DNA of 64,000 nucleotides from an uncultured Myxococcales bacterium (GTDB taxonomy: Bacteria > Myxococcota_A > Polyangia > Polyangiales > Polyangiaceae). Shown one piece after another: positions 25,629 to 35,001 of the stretch; the first letter of the stretch is position 1, and every line of letters starts with the position of its first letter. A program made the translations under genes and the position numbers. The notes under the pieces are model-generated. The model made no database searches and was not told the DNA's origin. It saw only the letters and a program-made list of their open reading frames with translations. The stretch lies in NCBI GenBank assembly GCA_937949945.1, contig CALFEQ010000180.1, positions 75,589 to 139,588 of the forward strand. Reading direction: 5' to 3'.

Positions 25629-27912
25629 AAAGGTTCCCACGCCACGTCACGATCGTGACGTCGCCGTCCTGGAACGGCACCGCGGTCGGCGGGCGCGCCT
25701 TCACCGCAGCCTCCGCGCTCGTGCCGGGCGGGACGCCTTGGGTGCGATCGAGCAACATCACGTCGATCGGGGCGGGACCGGACGCGTCGATCTCGACCGC
25801 GACGCCTTCGGCGGGCGCCGCGGGGAAGCCGAGGAACCATCCGCCCGGCAAGGGACGCAAGCTCGCGTACGTGCCCTCCACCTTCACCTCGACGCGACGG
25901 CTGCCCGGGAAGAAGAGGGCGACGATCGGCGCGCCGCGCTGCGAGCGGACGCGACCGACGACGCGTCGCCGTCCGTCGGTGTCGCTCTTCGAGCTCACGT
26001 CGATGACGGGCGGCTTCGCGTCGATCGGAGGCACGGAGCCGAACGGGGTGGGCAGCGTCCAGGGCGTGGCAGGCTCGCGTCCGACGGCGCCGCCGATCGC
26101 GGCGAGCATCTCGGCGGGAGGCGTTCCCCACGTCGAGGGTCCCCAGGTGTTGTCGACGAACACCTTCGCGACGGGCGCGTCGCCGCCGGCGTCCTGCCGG
26201 AAGACCACGTTCACGCGCTGCGGGCGCTCCGCGCTGAACTTCGGCACCGCCACGGCGACGATCGCGCCCACGAGGCTCACGGCGCCCAGCATCGCCGGCG
26301 CAAGCCGCGACGTCGGGCGGACGATGCCGACGAGCATCGGCGCGAGCGTCGAGCACGTGAGGATCGTCGGCAGCGCGACGAGCGGCGGGACGACGAAGCC
26401 GACGGCCTCGTAGAGGCCGGGCGCGAGCGCGAGGACGAGGACGGCCGCGACGGCGGCCGGCACGATGCACGCGACCTCGAGCCCGATGAAGCCGGCGACG
26501 GCGGCCGCCATGGTCGGGACGACGAACAGGTAGCTCGTGCCGGCCGCGAAATGCGCCGCGCCCACGCCGAGCAGGCCCCAGCCGATCCACGTCCCGGCCC
26601 AGAGCGCGCGCGGTGAGGAGCGCGAAGCGAGCGCGAACGCGACCCCGAGGACCGCCGCGGCGGCGGCCGCGTGGATGGCCAGGAGCGCCGGGGTCGGGTG
26701 CGCGATCCAGAACGCGGGCAGCGCCCCGAGCCCGCGCAAGAAGCGCCCCACGACGAAGGCGGCGAGCCCTCCGGCGACGATCGAGAGGGACACGAAGAGC
26801 CCACGGTCGAACGCGCGCGCACGCACCGCTCGTCCGGCCACGAGCGCGAGCGCGAGGAACGCGAAGAGCTTCGTCCACCGCTCGGGCCAGCGGACGACGC
26901 CGAACGCGAAGACGTCGAACCAGACCGCGTCCGTGTTCGTGACGGGCGTGGCGCTCGCGTCCGACTCGGCGAACGCGCGCGTCATCGCGAGGACGTTGTC
27001 GCCGTGGTGCTGGAGCGTGCCGAGATCGGCGACGGCGAGCGTGTCGAGCGGCGTGTGGTAGTTCTCGATCGCCGCCGTGTTCGCGAAGTTGACCCCCGCC
27101 GCGATCGTCCTCGTCACCGTGAAGTCGGTGTCGTTCGGCATCCGCTTGTAGACCTCGTAGTAGAGCGAGGACGTCACGGGCCGCTCGAGGGTTCTCGCCA
27201 TGAGCGAGACGAGCCACGCGTTGCCGCGGCTCGTCTCGAACATCTGCGACGGACCGCGGCTCCCGCGGGAGTCGACGTTGACCGTCATGCGCACGCTCTT
27301 CGCGAGAGGGTGCTCGCGCACGAACGCTTCGGCGCCGAGGAGCCCGGCCTCCTCGGCGTCGGTGAGGACCGCCACGACCGTGCGGAGCGGACGCGGGCCT
27401 TCGGCGAGCGCGCGGGCCGTCTCGACGATGGCGGCCGTCCCGGCGCCGTCGTCGCTCGCGCCGGGATTGACGGGCACCGAGTCGTGATGCGCCGTGAGGA
27501 GCACGCCGGGCAGCGACGGGTCTCGACCGGGCAGATGCGCGACGACGTTCGTGACGGCCGCGCACATGCCGTATCGCGTGCACGCCCGCGCGCGCTGCTC
27601 TTCGACGGTCCAGCCGATCCGCTCGAGCTCGGCGGCGATGACCTTGCGCCCGCGTTCGTTGCCCTCGGTGCCGATCCACCGCGTGGCTCCGTCGCCGACG
27701 AGCCGCTCCTGGAAGGCGCGCGCGCGCTCGGCGGAGAATCGCTCCTTCGGTGCGTCCTTCGGCGCCGGCGCGGGCGGCGCGTAGCGCACGACGACCCCGA
27801 TCCAGATCAGCGCGATGAGGGCGATCGTGATCGCGAGAGCGCGTCGCACCGTCAGGCTCTCGTCCGAGGTCTCGCGTCGGCGCCGATGCGGCTCGGCGCC
27901 GTCGTCTCGCAT
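25627..27912 (-). CDS. M28-family zinc peptidase with multi-helix membrane domain
   Basis: The 761-residue protein has one N-terminal membrane helix (about 24-43) and an M28 peptidase domain (about 55-330). Metal and catalytic residues are visible: His142 (AHHDSV), Asp154 (GASDDGAG), Glu187-Glu188 (TDAEEAG), a further Asp in VNVDSRG and a His in ENYHTPLDT. Seven or eight membrane helices follow (about 345-600) and a soluble C-terminal domain (about 615-761). This is the plan of membrane-bound aminopeptidases similar to Fxna/Ermp1, active site outside. ATG at 27912 has no ribosome site; see the note on an out-of-frame GTG at 27944. Confidence 0.9.
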   Translation of the reverse strand: MRDDGAEPHRRRRETSDESLTVRRALAITIALIALIWIGVVVRYAPPAPAPKDAPKERFSAERARAFQERLVGDGATRWIGTEGNERGRKVIAAELERIGWTVEEQRARACTRYGMCAAVTNVVAHLPGRDPSLPGVLLTAHHDSVPVNPGASDDGAGTAAIVETARALAEGPRPLRTVVAVLTDAEEAGLLGAEAFVREHPLAKSVRMTVNVDSRGSRGPSQMFETSRGNAWLVSLMARTLERPVTSSLYYEVYKRMPNDTDFTVTRTIAAGVNFANTAAIENYHTPLDTLAVADLGTLQHHGDNVLAMTRAFAESDASATPVTNTDAVWFDVFAFGVVRWPERWTKLFAFLALALVAGRAVRARAFDRGLFVSLSIVAGGLAAFVVGRFLRGLGALPAFWIAHPTPALLAIHAAAAAAVLGVAFALASRSSPRALWAGTWIGWGLLGVGAAHFAAGTSYLFVVPTMAAAVAGFIGLEVACIVPAAVAAVLVLALAPGLYEAVGFVVPPLVALPTILTCSTLAPMLVGIVRPTSRLAPAMLGAVSLVGAIVAVAVPKFSAERPQRVNVVFRQDAGGDAPVAKVFVDNTWGPSTWGTPPAEMLAAIGGAVGREPATPWTLPTPFGSVPPIDAKPPVIDVSSKSDTDGRRRVVGRVRSQRGAPIVALFFPGSRRVEVKVEGTYASLRPLPGGWFLGFPAAPAEGVAVEIDASGPAPIDVMLLDRTQGVPPGTSAEAAVKARPPTAVPFQDGDVTIVTWRGNL

Positions 27913-27950
27913 CGAATCGTCGGGCGCGAAGAATGCCTCGGCACGCGCCG

Positions 27951-27956
27951 AGTCTA
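27951..27956 (-). promoter_or_regulatory. -10 element TAGACT upstream of the M28 gene
   Basis: TAGACT (minus strand) is 6 nt before a GTG at 27944 and 38 nt before the M28 ATG at 27912. The GTG is not in the M28 frame and opens a 30-codon frame that ends inside the M28 gene. Confidence 0.4.
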
Positions 27957-28073
27957 CCTGCGGTCGCCGCGGCCCGGCCAGCGGTTCGTCGCCGCGGCCC
28001 CTCGTCGCGAGATACGACCCGCCGAGGACACATCGCGCGCCGTCTCACGACGATCGTTCGTGAACCGAGCCTC

Positions 28074-28628
28074 TCAGTCCGCGCTGATCGTCAACCGGTA
28101 GGGCGCGCACTCCGGCGAAGGCGTCAGGCGGCGGACGACCACGGACAGGCGGATGTCGTCGCTCGACGTCCCGGCGCACTCGACCTCGAGCTGCGCGATG
28201 GCGGCGAGATCGGGGTCCGGCGGCCGGTCGCTCGTGCACGAGGCGACGTTCTTGGATGGGCTCGCATCGATGCCTCGCAGACACCGGAGGCTCTCGAACC
28301 TGCCCGAGGTGCACTGCGCCGTGACGGTCGCCTCGAAACCGCTCGGCGTGAGGACCTCCACCTTGGGGTTTCCACCGATGCCGGTGTCCTTCACGTCGAT
28401 CGTGAAGTAATCGACGTCGTCCTCCCCGTGGATGGTGCGCACGACGGACACGCTCTGCGGTCGCGTGTTCGAGCCAAAGGGATCGTCCTCGATCGTCTCG
28501 AGCCGCAGCGGCGCCCCCTCGTCGTCCGGCTCGAACGGATCCGGGCCGCAACGCGGCTCCTCACGCGCATCTTCCTTGCCGCACGCCACGACACACGCGA
28601 GCGCCGCCATCACGAGCCAGGTTCGCAT
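28074..28628 (-). CDS. lipoprotein with a pre-peptidase C-terminal-like domain
   Basis: The 184-residue protein has a signal peptide and lipobox (VVAC-GK, Cys16). The mature part has the pattern DPFEPDDEG, then VRTIHGEDDVDYFTIDV, which is typical of PPC (bacterial pre-peptidase C-terminal) beta-sandwich domains: E-P-(N/D)-D near the start and D-x-D-x-(Y/F) in the middle. Six Cys in the mature part could form disulfides. Probably an outer-membrane lipoprotein of unknown function. ATG at 28628 follows TAGGAT by 6 nt. Confidence 0.75.
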   Translation of the reverse strand: MRTWLVMAALACVVACGKEDAREEPRCGPDPFEPDDEGAPLRLETIEDDPFGSNTRPQSVSVVRTIHGEDDVDYFTIDVKDTGIGGNPKVEVLTPSGFEATVTAQCTSGRFESLRCLRGIDASPSKNVASCTSDRPPDPDLAAIAQLEVECAGTSSDDIRLSVVVRRLTPSPECAPYRLTISAD

Positions 28629-28634
28629 CAGCCT

Positions 28635-28640
28635 ATCCTA
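28635..28640 (-). promoter_or_regulatory. -10 element TAGGAT for the PPC-like lipoprotein
   Basis: On the minus strand TAGGAT ends 6 nt before ATG at 28628. No ribosome binding site is present, so a leaderless mRNA is predicted. Confidence 0.45.
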
Positions 28641-28721
28641 CAACGGATAGCCTGACGGCACCGCGTACGGCCCCGGAGAGATCGATGCGCCTACATCCGT
28701 ACGGAAAGAGACGAGGCCCGC

Positions 28722-29532
28722 TACTCTCGCGAGGCGCGCCCGAAACGAGCAGTAGCGGCCATCCTCGTGGCCATGACCGGCGCGTGCAGCCTCTTCGTGT
28801 CCGTCGCGGACGACGAATTCACGGGCGGGGCGGCGAACGACGCGGCGCCGGGAACGCCCGAGAGGAGCGTGGCCCCCGGAGCCGAAGGCGGGCCCGTGAG
28901 CGACGGCGGCGGCGATCCGAACGACGGCGGCTCCACCACGCCGGACGGATGCGACGCCACGTTCTGCGACTCGTTCGACGACGGCCCGCTCGGCGCGCGC
29001 TGGGGCCAGATGCAGACGTACGGCGGAGGTGAGCTGTCGCTCGCCGCGAGCACGATCGGGCCGCCGTACGCGCTTCGCGTGCGCCTGACGTCATCCGGTA
29101 CGGCCGCCGAGCGCGCGGCGTTCCTCGGCAAGACCTTCCCGCTCCCGCAGCGGGCTCGATGCTCGCTCGACGTGTTCGCAGGTCCAGGCCTGAACTCGGA
29201 CGAAGACATCGATACACGAGCGGAGGGAAGCTCTTGGCGCTTGCCTTGAAGCTCGGAAACGACGAGCTCCGACTTCGCGAGACGCTCACCGGCGAGCCGG
29301 CGACGACAGGCGAGCTCGTCGGCCATCCGTGGACCAACGAGTGGATCCACGTCGTTCTCGACGTCGAGCTCGGCGTACGCGCGACCCTGTCGGCCCTCGG
29401 ACAGAGGCAGGAGATCCGCTGCGTTCTTTGCCGACGCCGACGCTGACGATCACGATCGGCGAGCCGAGCGACGACGACCCGTGGACCTACGAGGTCCTCA
29501 TCGACAACGTCGCCTGCACGCTCACGCCGTGA
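28722..29532 (+). pseudogene. decayed ConA-like lipoprotein gene (lost start, two frameshifts)
   Basis: TACTCT at 28722-28727 is a typical -10 here, but at the expected leaderless start (28734) the codon is GCG. Reading on in that frame gives a good lipoprotein signal (RPKRAVAAILVAMTGAC) and then FCDSFDD, the hallmark of the lipoprotein family at 2725 and 41503. The frame stops at 29249, but the homologous sequence continues from about 29220 in a second frame (KLLALALKLGNDELRL, TNEWIHVVLDVELG) and from about 29425 in a third (LTITIGEP, YEVLIDNVACTL), which ends at 29532. The gene thus has a lost start and two frameshifts. Sequencing indels could cause the shifts. Translation could begin at GTG 28767, but that would cut the signal peptide. 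Confidence 0.75.
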
Positions 29533-29569
29533 CTCGGCGCTCCGTCGCCTGAAAGACGCACGCGCCGGC

Positions 29570-30619
29570 TCAGAGCGGCTGGAGAGCGTCGCAATCGACG
29601 GAGCCGGTCACGACGCGCATCTTGCCCTTGTACTTCGACCCCTTCGCGAACGAGGTCCAGCGCTCCTGCGGCAGGTCGCACGAAGCCGTGGCCTTCGTCT
29701 TCTGGTCGACGAACTCGACGGTGTAGCGCTCCGACCGAGCGCCCTCGCGCTCGCATCCGACGCACGTCCCGCCCTTCACGCCCGTCACGGGCCAGCGCGG
29801 CGTCTCGGCGAGGCTGCTCCCTTTCTCGGTGGCCCTGCGTGCGACCCGCCACTCCCGGAGCTCGATCTCGCACCGGTCTTCCATGACCGGCACTTCCTTG
29901 TACGTGGGCTGGCACTCCTTCACTTCCTTGAAGGCGCCGTTGCCGAGGTCCTGCTTGCGCGTACCGCAGACCTCGCCGTCCTGCTCCTTCTTCGTGCCCC
30001 GCTGCTCCTTCGTTCGCGAGAGCACGCGAGCGTCGGCCGGCGCATCGTCGCACCAGACCTTCTTCCTCACGGCCTCGTAGCGCTCGATCAGGATCGTGCG
30101 CTCCCACGAGTGTCCCGTCACCTCGAAGACGCCTTCGCGCTTCCAGAGCGCAGCGACGAGAATCGAGCCGACGAAGAGGAGGAGCAAGCCGCCGATCAGG
30201 GCGAACAGCCACGTCGCCGACTTCTTCGGTGCGACTGCGTGTGCGGGCCCGCCGTGCACAGGCACGGGCTGACCAGGCGCGTGAGGGGACTGCCCGAGCC
30301 CCGGCGGCGGCACGACGACGTCCGGACGGCGTGCGACCTCCGTGCCCTTGTCGAGGGGGCTGCCGCAGTTCGTGCAGCACTTCGCCGCACGCGACATCGG
30401 ATGCCGGCAGGCCGGGCACATCACGTCCGCGCCGACGTACGGGTGATCCTTCGCAGGGACCTTCTCGTCGTCCGGCGGGAAGTAGCGCGTGGCGGGGTCC
30501 TGGGGTGCTCCGCAGTTCGCGCAGAAGCGATGGGTGATACCGAGCAGCTTCTTCTGACCGCAGTACTTGCAGTCCCAGAACATCTCGTAGACGGCTTCAC
30601 CTGCGCTCATCGCGGCCAT
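29570..30619 (-). CDS. zinc-ribbon membrane protein of unknown function
   Basis: The 349-residue protein opens with two zinc-ribbon-type modules: DCKYCG with FCANCG (about 13-35), and MCPACR with CCTNCG (about 65-90). A Pro-rich linker is followed by one membrane helix (about 145-170) and a C-terminal domain with six Cys spaced over about 150 residues. The layout suggests cytoplasmic zinc ribbons and an extracytoplasmic domain. ATG at 30619 is used; ATG at 30610 is equally possible. Neither has a ribosome site. No function is known. Confidence 0.75.
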   Translation of the reverse strand: MAAMSAGEAVYEMFWDCKYCGQKKLLGITHRFCANCGAPQDPATRYFPPDDEKVPAKDHPYVGADVMCPACRHPMSRAAKCCTNCGSPLDKGTEVARRPDVVVPPPGLGQSPHAPGQPVPVHGGPAHAVAPKKSATWLFALIGGLLLLFVGSILVAALWKREGVFEVTGHSWERTILIERYEAVRKKVWCDDAPADARVLSRTKEQRGTKKEQDGEVCGTRKQDLGNGAFKEVKECQPTYKEVPVMEDRCEIELREWRVARRATEKGSSLAETPRWPVTGVKGGTCVGCEREGARSERYTVEFVDQKTKATASCDLPQERWTSFAKGSKYKGKMRVVTGSVDCDALQPL

Positions 30620-30754
30620 CGTCGCAGAGAGCGACCGGACAGCGCTAGAGCATCGCGACTCGACGGTGCAGCCGGTGCTCGAGGCCCTCATGCCCGCGAC
30701 ACGACGAGCAGCGGACGACGCGCCCGCGGCGTTCTCAGGCCGAAGCGCGGCTGC

Positions 30755-30760
30755 TATCGT
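30755..30760 (+). promoter_or_regulatory. -10 element TATCGT upstream of the Cys-rich lipoprotein
   Basis: TATCGT lies 20 nt before ATG at 30781, farther than in most genes here, so a short leader of about 14 nt is predicted. No Shine-Dalgarno is seen in it. Confidence 0.35.
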
Positions 30761-30780
30761 CGATCCGCGCGCCACGCCCC

Positions 30781-31368
30781 ATGTCACGCTCTCCGAAGAC
30801 CTCCTTCTGTTTCGTCGTCATCGCGCTCTCCGGTGCGTGCATGACGGGCTCCGCCTGCACCGACTTCGGGACGAGCCCGGTCCCGACGCCGGACGGCACC
30901 GTCGATGCCGGAGACGGCGCGACGACGGACGAAGACGCCGCGTCGTCGCCCGACGGCAGCGGAGGAGGATCCGACGCCACCAGCGAGCCGCGGAGCACCG
31001 CGTGCACGGGCGACGACGAGTGCAACCCCGGGGCCTGTGTTCAGGGCGTCTGCATCTGCAACGCCCCGCACTGGGTGCAGCCCGACGGGAAGTGCGGGTC
31101 GACGGAGCCGCCCGACTGCGAACCTCAGGGTGGCACGTGCAGGCAGCAGGAAGCATGCGAGGCCGGAGAGACCGAAGGCAGCGGCCCCGCGAACATGTCG
31201 TGCGGAGATCTCCGCCCGGCCGTCTGCTGCTTCGCCGAATGCAAGGGCCCGGCGGACTTGATTTGTTGCTTGGGCGACGTGCCGTCTTCCCCCGTCTGCG
31301 TGAACGGCTGGAAGACCTGTGTGGAGGGTAACCGCGCCGCGAAGGCCGACGAGGGCTGCATACAGTGA
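30781..31368 (+). CDS. Cys-rich secreted protein or lipoprotein
   Basis: The 195-residue protein has a signal peptide with two possible lipobox Cys (LSGAC and GSAC, about residues 19 and 25), an acidic Asp/Gly/Ser linker and then about 18 Cys in 120 residues. One segment (CTGDDECNPGACVQGVCIC) has the spacing of EGF-like or dickkopf-like disulfide modules that are common in myxobacterial surface proteins. No function is recognised. It converges with the lipoprotein gene at 31415. Confidence 0.7.
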   Translation: MSRSPKTSFCFVVIALSGACMTGSACTDFGTSPVPTPDGTVDAGDGATTDEDAASSPDGSGGGSDATSEPRSTACTGDDECNPGACVQGVCICNAPHWVQPDGKCGSTEPPDCEPQGGTCRQQEACEAGETEGSGPANMSCGDLRPAVCCFAECKGPADLICCLGDVPSSPVCVNGWKTCVEGNRAAKADEGCIQ

Positions 31369-31379
31369 GCGCGTGGCGA

Positions 31380-31413
31380 CGAGCCCGGTGAGCGCCGCCG
31401 CGCGCAGGGCTCG
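31380..31413. terminator. possible bidirectional terminator hairpin
   Basis: CGAGCCC (31380-31386) and GGGCTCG (31407-31413) are perfect 7-bp arms around a G+C-rich loop, located exactly in the 46-bp gap between two convergent genes. No T-run follows, so termination is inferred from position. Confidence 0.4.
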
Positions 31414-31414
31414 A

Positions 31415-33115
31415 CTACCTCGCCGGCGGCTGCGGCACGTCCCGGTCGTCGATCACGCAGGCGGAGAGATCGAAGAAGAGGAACTCGAGCAGCTTCTGCT
31501 GCGGGGTCAGGCGGCCGCGAGAGACCTCGCACCTCTCGATCGAGAGCGGGCCCGCTTGATCCGTGATGTGGAGATCCGTGTAGACGGCGCGACCGCACTG
31601 CTTCTTTGGCGCCGCGGAGATCGGCGTGTTGAACGAGAAGTAGTTCGTCGGTGCGGCGTTCGGATCGCCCCGCTTCTGGATCCAGCTCACGCCAGGCTCG
31701 GCGAGCGTTTGGACGGAGTTTCGGACCATTTCGAGCGGGATCTTCCCGTACGTCGTCGATGCTCCCGTGGCCAGGAGCCACTCCGCGAGTATCTCCCCCT
31801 TCGGGAACGGGCTCCCGTCCGGCAGCGTCGTGTTGACGTCGAAGTCGCCGCTGGACGGCCCGTTTCCGAAACCACGGAAAGTGGCAATGTCCCTGATCTG
31901 CTGTTCGGGGGACGACTGGAACCAGACGTAGTGGTAGTGCGTGGCGAAGACCCTCCCGCCCGCGTTCAAGTACTCGACCATCGAGCTGCGCGCGCCAGGC
32001 TCGTCTTTGCCCTTGTTCTCGAGAGTCTCCACGCCTTCGCACGACAGCAAGAGGAGGTCGTATTTGCGAAGCTGCGAGGCGTCCTTCCAGAAGCTCTCGG
32101 CCGGCGTCCCCATCCTCCCGCCAATGCCCTTGAAGAGGTGAACGTGACCGGAGCCGTCGTGCCCGTCGACGAACTCGCTGTCGTCGATCCCGATCCCCCG
32201 GAGCAGACACTCGAGCGAGTCCGCACCGCCGGTCGTGACCGCGATCTGCGGCATGTCCCCTTCGGCACCGTTCCTCGGGAGACGCAGCACGCGGTCGGCG
32301 ACGTGATTGTCGCCGCACTGACTCGTCACCTGGACCTTCACGAGCCGGCGCCACTTGCCCACCTGGACGACGATCGGGACTTCCCCGACGGGCACGTCCT
32401 CGAGGACGAACTCACCCTTCGCGTCCGTGAGCGCGCTGCGCAGGGGATTCACGATCACGCTCGCGCACGTCTCGCAAGCGATTCCGCTCTGCGTCGAGTC
32501 CTTGATCGGAGGGAGGACCTCGGGCGTCGGGCCTCCCGGTATGTAGACCACCACGTTGGAGAGCGGATTCGCTCCCGCCGGGTCGAAGACCCTGCCGCGA
32601 AGGGTCGTCTTCCGTGGCCCGCGGCAGTCGACAATCGCACACTCGAGCCCCTCGCAGTCGCTCAGGTTGGCCAGCGAGACCGTGAACGTCGCCGGCTCGC
32701 GATCGCGCTCGCGGAAGACGACGTAATACTGCCCCGTCGCAGGCAACGTAGCCACGAGGCGCGCATCTTGGGTCCCCTCGTGGGCGTCGTCGTTCGTCAC
32801 GATTGTCTTGAACTGCGCGTTCGCAAGAAAAGCGATCGCGTCCCCGTCCGTGCTACGCACCCACGCCTCGACTCGCTCACCGGCGTTACCGTGGAACGAG
32901 AGAGCGCGGTACTCGGGGCTTCCGGTGTGCCGGATCGGCGCGCTCGTGTCTCCGTACGCGATCGAGCCGACGATCTCCTCCGCCCGCAGCGGGCGGAGCT
33001 CGGAGGACTCGGCAACGGCGAGCTCGTCGACGTCGGCCGTCGTACAGCCTTGAAGGACGAGGACCGCACCGAAGGAGGCGACGAGGAAAGAAGAGGCAAG
33101 CTTGCAGAAGCGCAT
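31415..33115 (-). CDS. large lipoprotein with carboxypeptidase-regulatory-like domain
   Basis: The 566-residue protein has a signal peptide and lipobox (LVLQGC-TT, Cys23). After an N-terminal PPC-like beta domain (ATLPATGQYYVVFRERD, about 115-135), a carboxypeptidase-regulatory-like fold follows (LRGRVFDPAGANPLSNVVVYIPG, split here as RGRVFDPAG and NVVVYIP). The C-terminal half contains LLLLSCEG, GRVFATHYHYVWF and a final LFFDLSACVIDD that suggest a ThuA-like or GATase-like fold. Similar proteins are frequent in myxobacteria without known function. ATG at 33115 was chosen over 33166 because the signal peptide starts there. Confidence 0.7.
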   Translation of the reverse strand: MRFCKLASSFLVASFGAVLVLQGCTTADVDELAVAESSELRPLRAEEIVGSIAYGDTSAPIRHTGSPEYRALSFHGNAGERVEAWVRSTDGDAIAFLANAQFKTIVTNDDAHEGTQDARLVATLPATGQYYVVFRERDREPATFTVSLANLSDCEGLECAIVDCRGPRKTTLRGRVFDPAGANPLSNVVVYIPGGPTPEVLPPIKDSTQSGIACETCASVIVNPLRSALTDAKGEFVLEDVPVGEVPIVVQVGKWRRLVKVQVTSQCGDNHVADRVLRLPRNGAEGDMPQIAVTTGGADSLECLLRGIGIDDSEFVDGHDGSGHVHLFKGIGGRMGTPAESFWKDASQLRKYDLLLLSCEGVETLENKGKDEPGARSSMVEYLNAGGRVFATHYHYVWFQSSPEQQIRDIATFRGFGNGPSSGDFDVNTTLPDGSPFPKGEILAEWLLATGASTTYGKIPLEMVRNSVQTLAEPGVSWIQKRGDPNAAPTNYFSFNTPISAAPKKQCGRAVYTDLHITDQAGPLSIERCEVSRGRLTPQQKLLEFLFFDLSACVIDDRDVPQPPAR

Positions 33116-33183
33116 GGCTGACCCGCGTAGCTCCATACGCTGACCAGGCCAGACGTCTCGCCACATTCTGAGATTTTCGACCG

Positions 33184-33468
33184 TCAGTCCTTCGAGCTCG
33201 TGGCGAGGCCTGCGGGCGCCGGTCGTATCGTGCTCGGAGACGGCGCGGACGACGAGGATGGAGCAGGCCCGGAGAGCGCCCGGACCTGCGCCGCCGTCGA
33301 GGAAACCGCGACACGCGCCGGCACGGCTACGCGGCTCGCCCGTGGAGTGCTCGCCGGGCGAGGAGGGCTGGACCTCGCGCCGCGAGCGGTGGCGCTCTCC
33401 TCAGGCGCGGCCGCGGTAGCGAGAGCGGTGACGGAGACCGAGGCCGCCCCGGTCGTCGCCGTCGCCAT
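33184..33468 (-). CDS. doubtful Ala/Ser/Pro-rich open frame in a 380-bp gap
   Basis: The gap 33116-33496 between two same-strand lipoprotein genes has no recognisable gene. The best candidate is this 94-codon frame encoding a low-complexity Ala/Ser/Pro/Thr protein. It has no ribosome site, no promoter hexamer and no family resemblance, and codon third positions are less G/C-biased than in neighbours. It could be a degraded gene end or chance. Confidence 0.2.
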   Translation of the reverse strand: MATATTGAASVSVTALATAAAPEESATARGARSSPPRPASTPRASRVAVPARVAVSSTAAQVRALSGPAPSSSSAPSPSTIRPAPAGLATSSKD

Positions 33469-33496
33469 CGACGACGCCGCGGGGCGGTCTCCGCGC

Positions 33497-34993
33497 TCAC
33501 TTGCACTGGTAGTACGACTTGGTCGCCTCGAAGGACTTCTTCATGCTCTCGGCGCAGCCGCTCGTCTCGACGGTCTTGCACTCTTTCAAGAGGACCGCGA
33601 GCGCATCGGAGCACTTTCCGGTCGCTGCGGCCACGCAGCGGGCGGCGAGGAGAAAGCCGTTCGAGGCGAGGTTCGAGGCCTGTTCGCTCTTCATCCGCTC
33701 GGCGACCGGCATGCCCGGCATCTCCGCGAGCATCGCCTTCTTGTGCTCGGCGAGGCCGTCGGCGAGGCGCTCGCAGCCCCGCCGATCCTTCACCTTCTCC
33801 ATCGCCTTCAGCTCACGGTAGGCGCGCACGATGAAGTCGGCGTGGTTCGTCGTCCCTGCCGACGGGCACCAGCGGTTCGACTCCTCGCGAGCCGCGTTGT
33901 CGAGCTGCCAGTCTTCGAGCTCGCGCTTCGTGTCCGAGGCGGCGAGCGCGGCGCGGTAGTCGCGCGTGCCGTCGGCGCACTTCCCGGACGCCATGACGCA
34001 CCGGGCGCGGAGCTTCTTGGTTTCGTGGTCGTTGACGAGACGCGCGTCGAAGCCGACCGCCTTCGCGAGGAGGTCGACGCAGCTCGCGCCGTCGCCGGCC
34101 TCGAGCTTCTCCTTCGCGCGTGCGACGAGCGAGGCGGCGTTGCTGGCGGCCGACTCGCCCGTGACCGTCGTCGCCTCGTCGCCCTTCCCCGCCCCGCCCT
34201 GCGCGACCGCAGGCGAAGCCTCGACCGGGTTCTGCCCGGCGGTGATCGGACGGAGCGCGAGACGGATCGGGACGCGGCAGCCACGCTGGTCCTGCGACTC
34301 GCACGACGAGAGCTTCCCGCCCGAGCTGACGGACCGGCGCTGGCTCGATCGCTTGCCGCCGGCCGAGCCCATGCCGGCGCTGACGTCGGCCTCGCCCGAG
34401 ACGTTCTCGGAGCTCGTCAGCTCGAACGCGCCGAGGTTGTAGGCCCACACGAAGTGCGTCGCGCCCTCGCATCCCGGTTTGCCGGCGAGGTCGCTCTCGT
34501 AGATCGCGTCGCGCGTGTTCTGCGCCACGCCGGAGACGTAGTACTGCAGGTGGAGCGACTCGCCCGCCTGCACGCGGCCCGAGAGGTTCGCCGCGCCGAG
34601 CGGGAGCTTCGCGTAGAGCTCGCCCTCGTTCGTGATGTCGAACCCCTGGATCGTGCCGCTCGTGAACGTCGGCGTCCCGTAGGCGCCGAGCTTGCCCGGC
34701 GCGTTGGCGTCCGAGCAGCGATCGAGCACTTGGAGGGAGCACCCCTCGTAGCGAACGAAGACGGTGTCGCGCGACGCCTTCGCCTCGAAGCTCGCGAGAT
34801 CGGTCGCGTCCCACTCGACGACGAACGGCCTCTCGTGCCCCTTCTTCGCCTCGTCGCATTTTTGCGCGACGGCCGTCTGCGAGAGCATCCCCGCCCTGCC
34901 CTGCATCGTGGGCGCCGCGACGTTGCCGCCGCACGCCGCGAGCGCGAGGGCGCAGCCGGAGAGGACCGAGCCCGAGCGGAGGAAGAGGCCCAT
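33497..34993 (-). CDS. lipoprotein of unknown function with TPR-like C-terminal half
   Basis: The 498-residue protein has a signal peptide and lipobox (ALAAC-GG, Cys21). The N-terminal half (about 50-220) is beta-rich. The C-terminal half (about 270-498) is helical, with evenly spaced Cys (for example SCVDLLAKAV, RARCVMASGKC, CVAAATGKCSDALAVLLKEC) that look like Sel1/TPR-type helix pairs held by disulfides. Function unknown. ATG at 34993 follows TAGAAT by 8 nt. Confidence 0.7.
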   Translation of the reverse strand: MGLFLRSGSVLSGCALALAACGGNVAAPTMQGRAGMLSQTAVAQKCDEAKKGHERPFVVEWDATDLASFEAKASRDTVFVRYEGCSLQVLDRCSDANAPGKLGAYGTPTFTSGTIQGFDITNEGELYAKLPLGAANLSGRVQAGESLHLQYYVSGVAQNTRDAIYESDLAGKPGCEGATHFVWAYNLGAFELTSSENVSGEADVSAGMGSAGGKRSSQRRSVSSGGKLSSCESQDQRGCRVPIRLALRPITAGQNPVEASPAVAQGGAGKGDEATTVTGESAASNAASLVARAKEKLEAGDGASCVDLLAKAVGFDARLVNDHETKKLRARCVMASGKCADGTRDYRAALAASDTKRELEDWQLDNAAREESNRWCPSAGTTNHADFIVRAYRELKAMEKVKDRRGCERLADGLAEHKKAMLAEMPGMPVAERMKSEQASNLASNGFLLAARCVAAATGKCSDALAVLLKECKTVETSGCAESMKKSFEATKSYYQCK

Positions 34994-35001
34994 GCCCGCA
35001 C

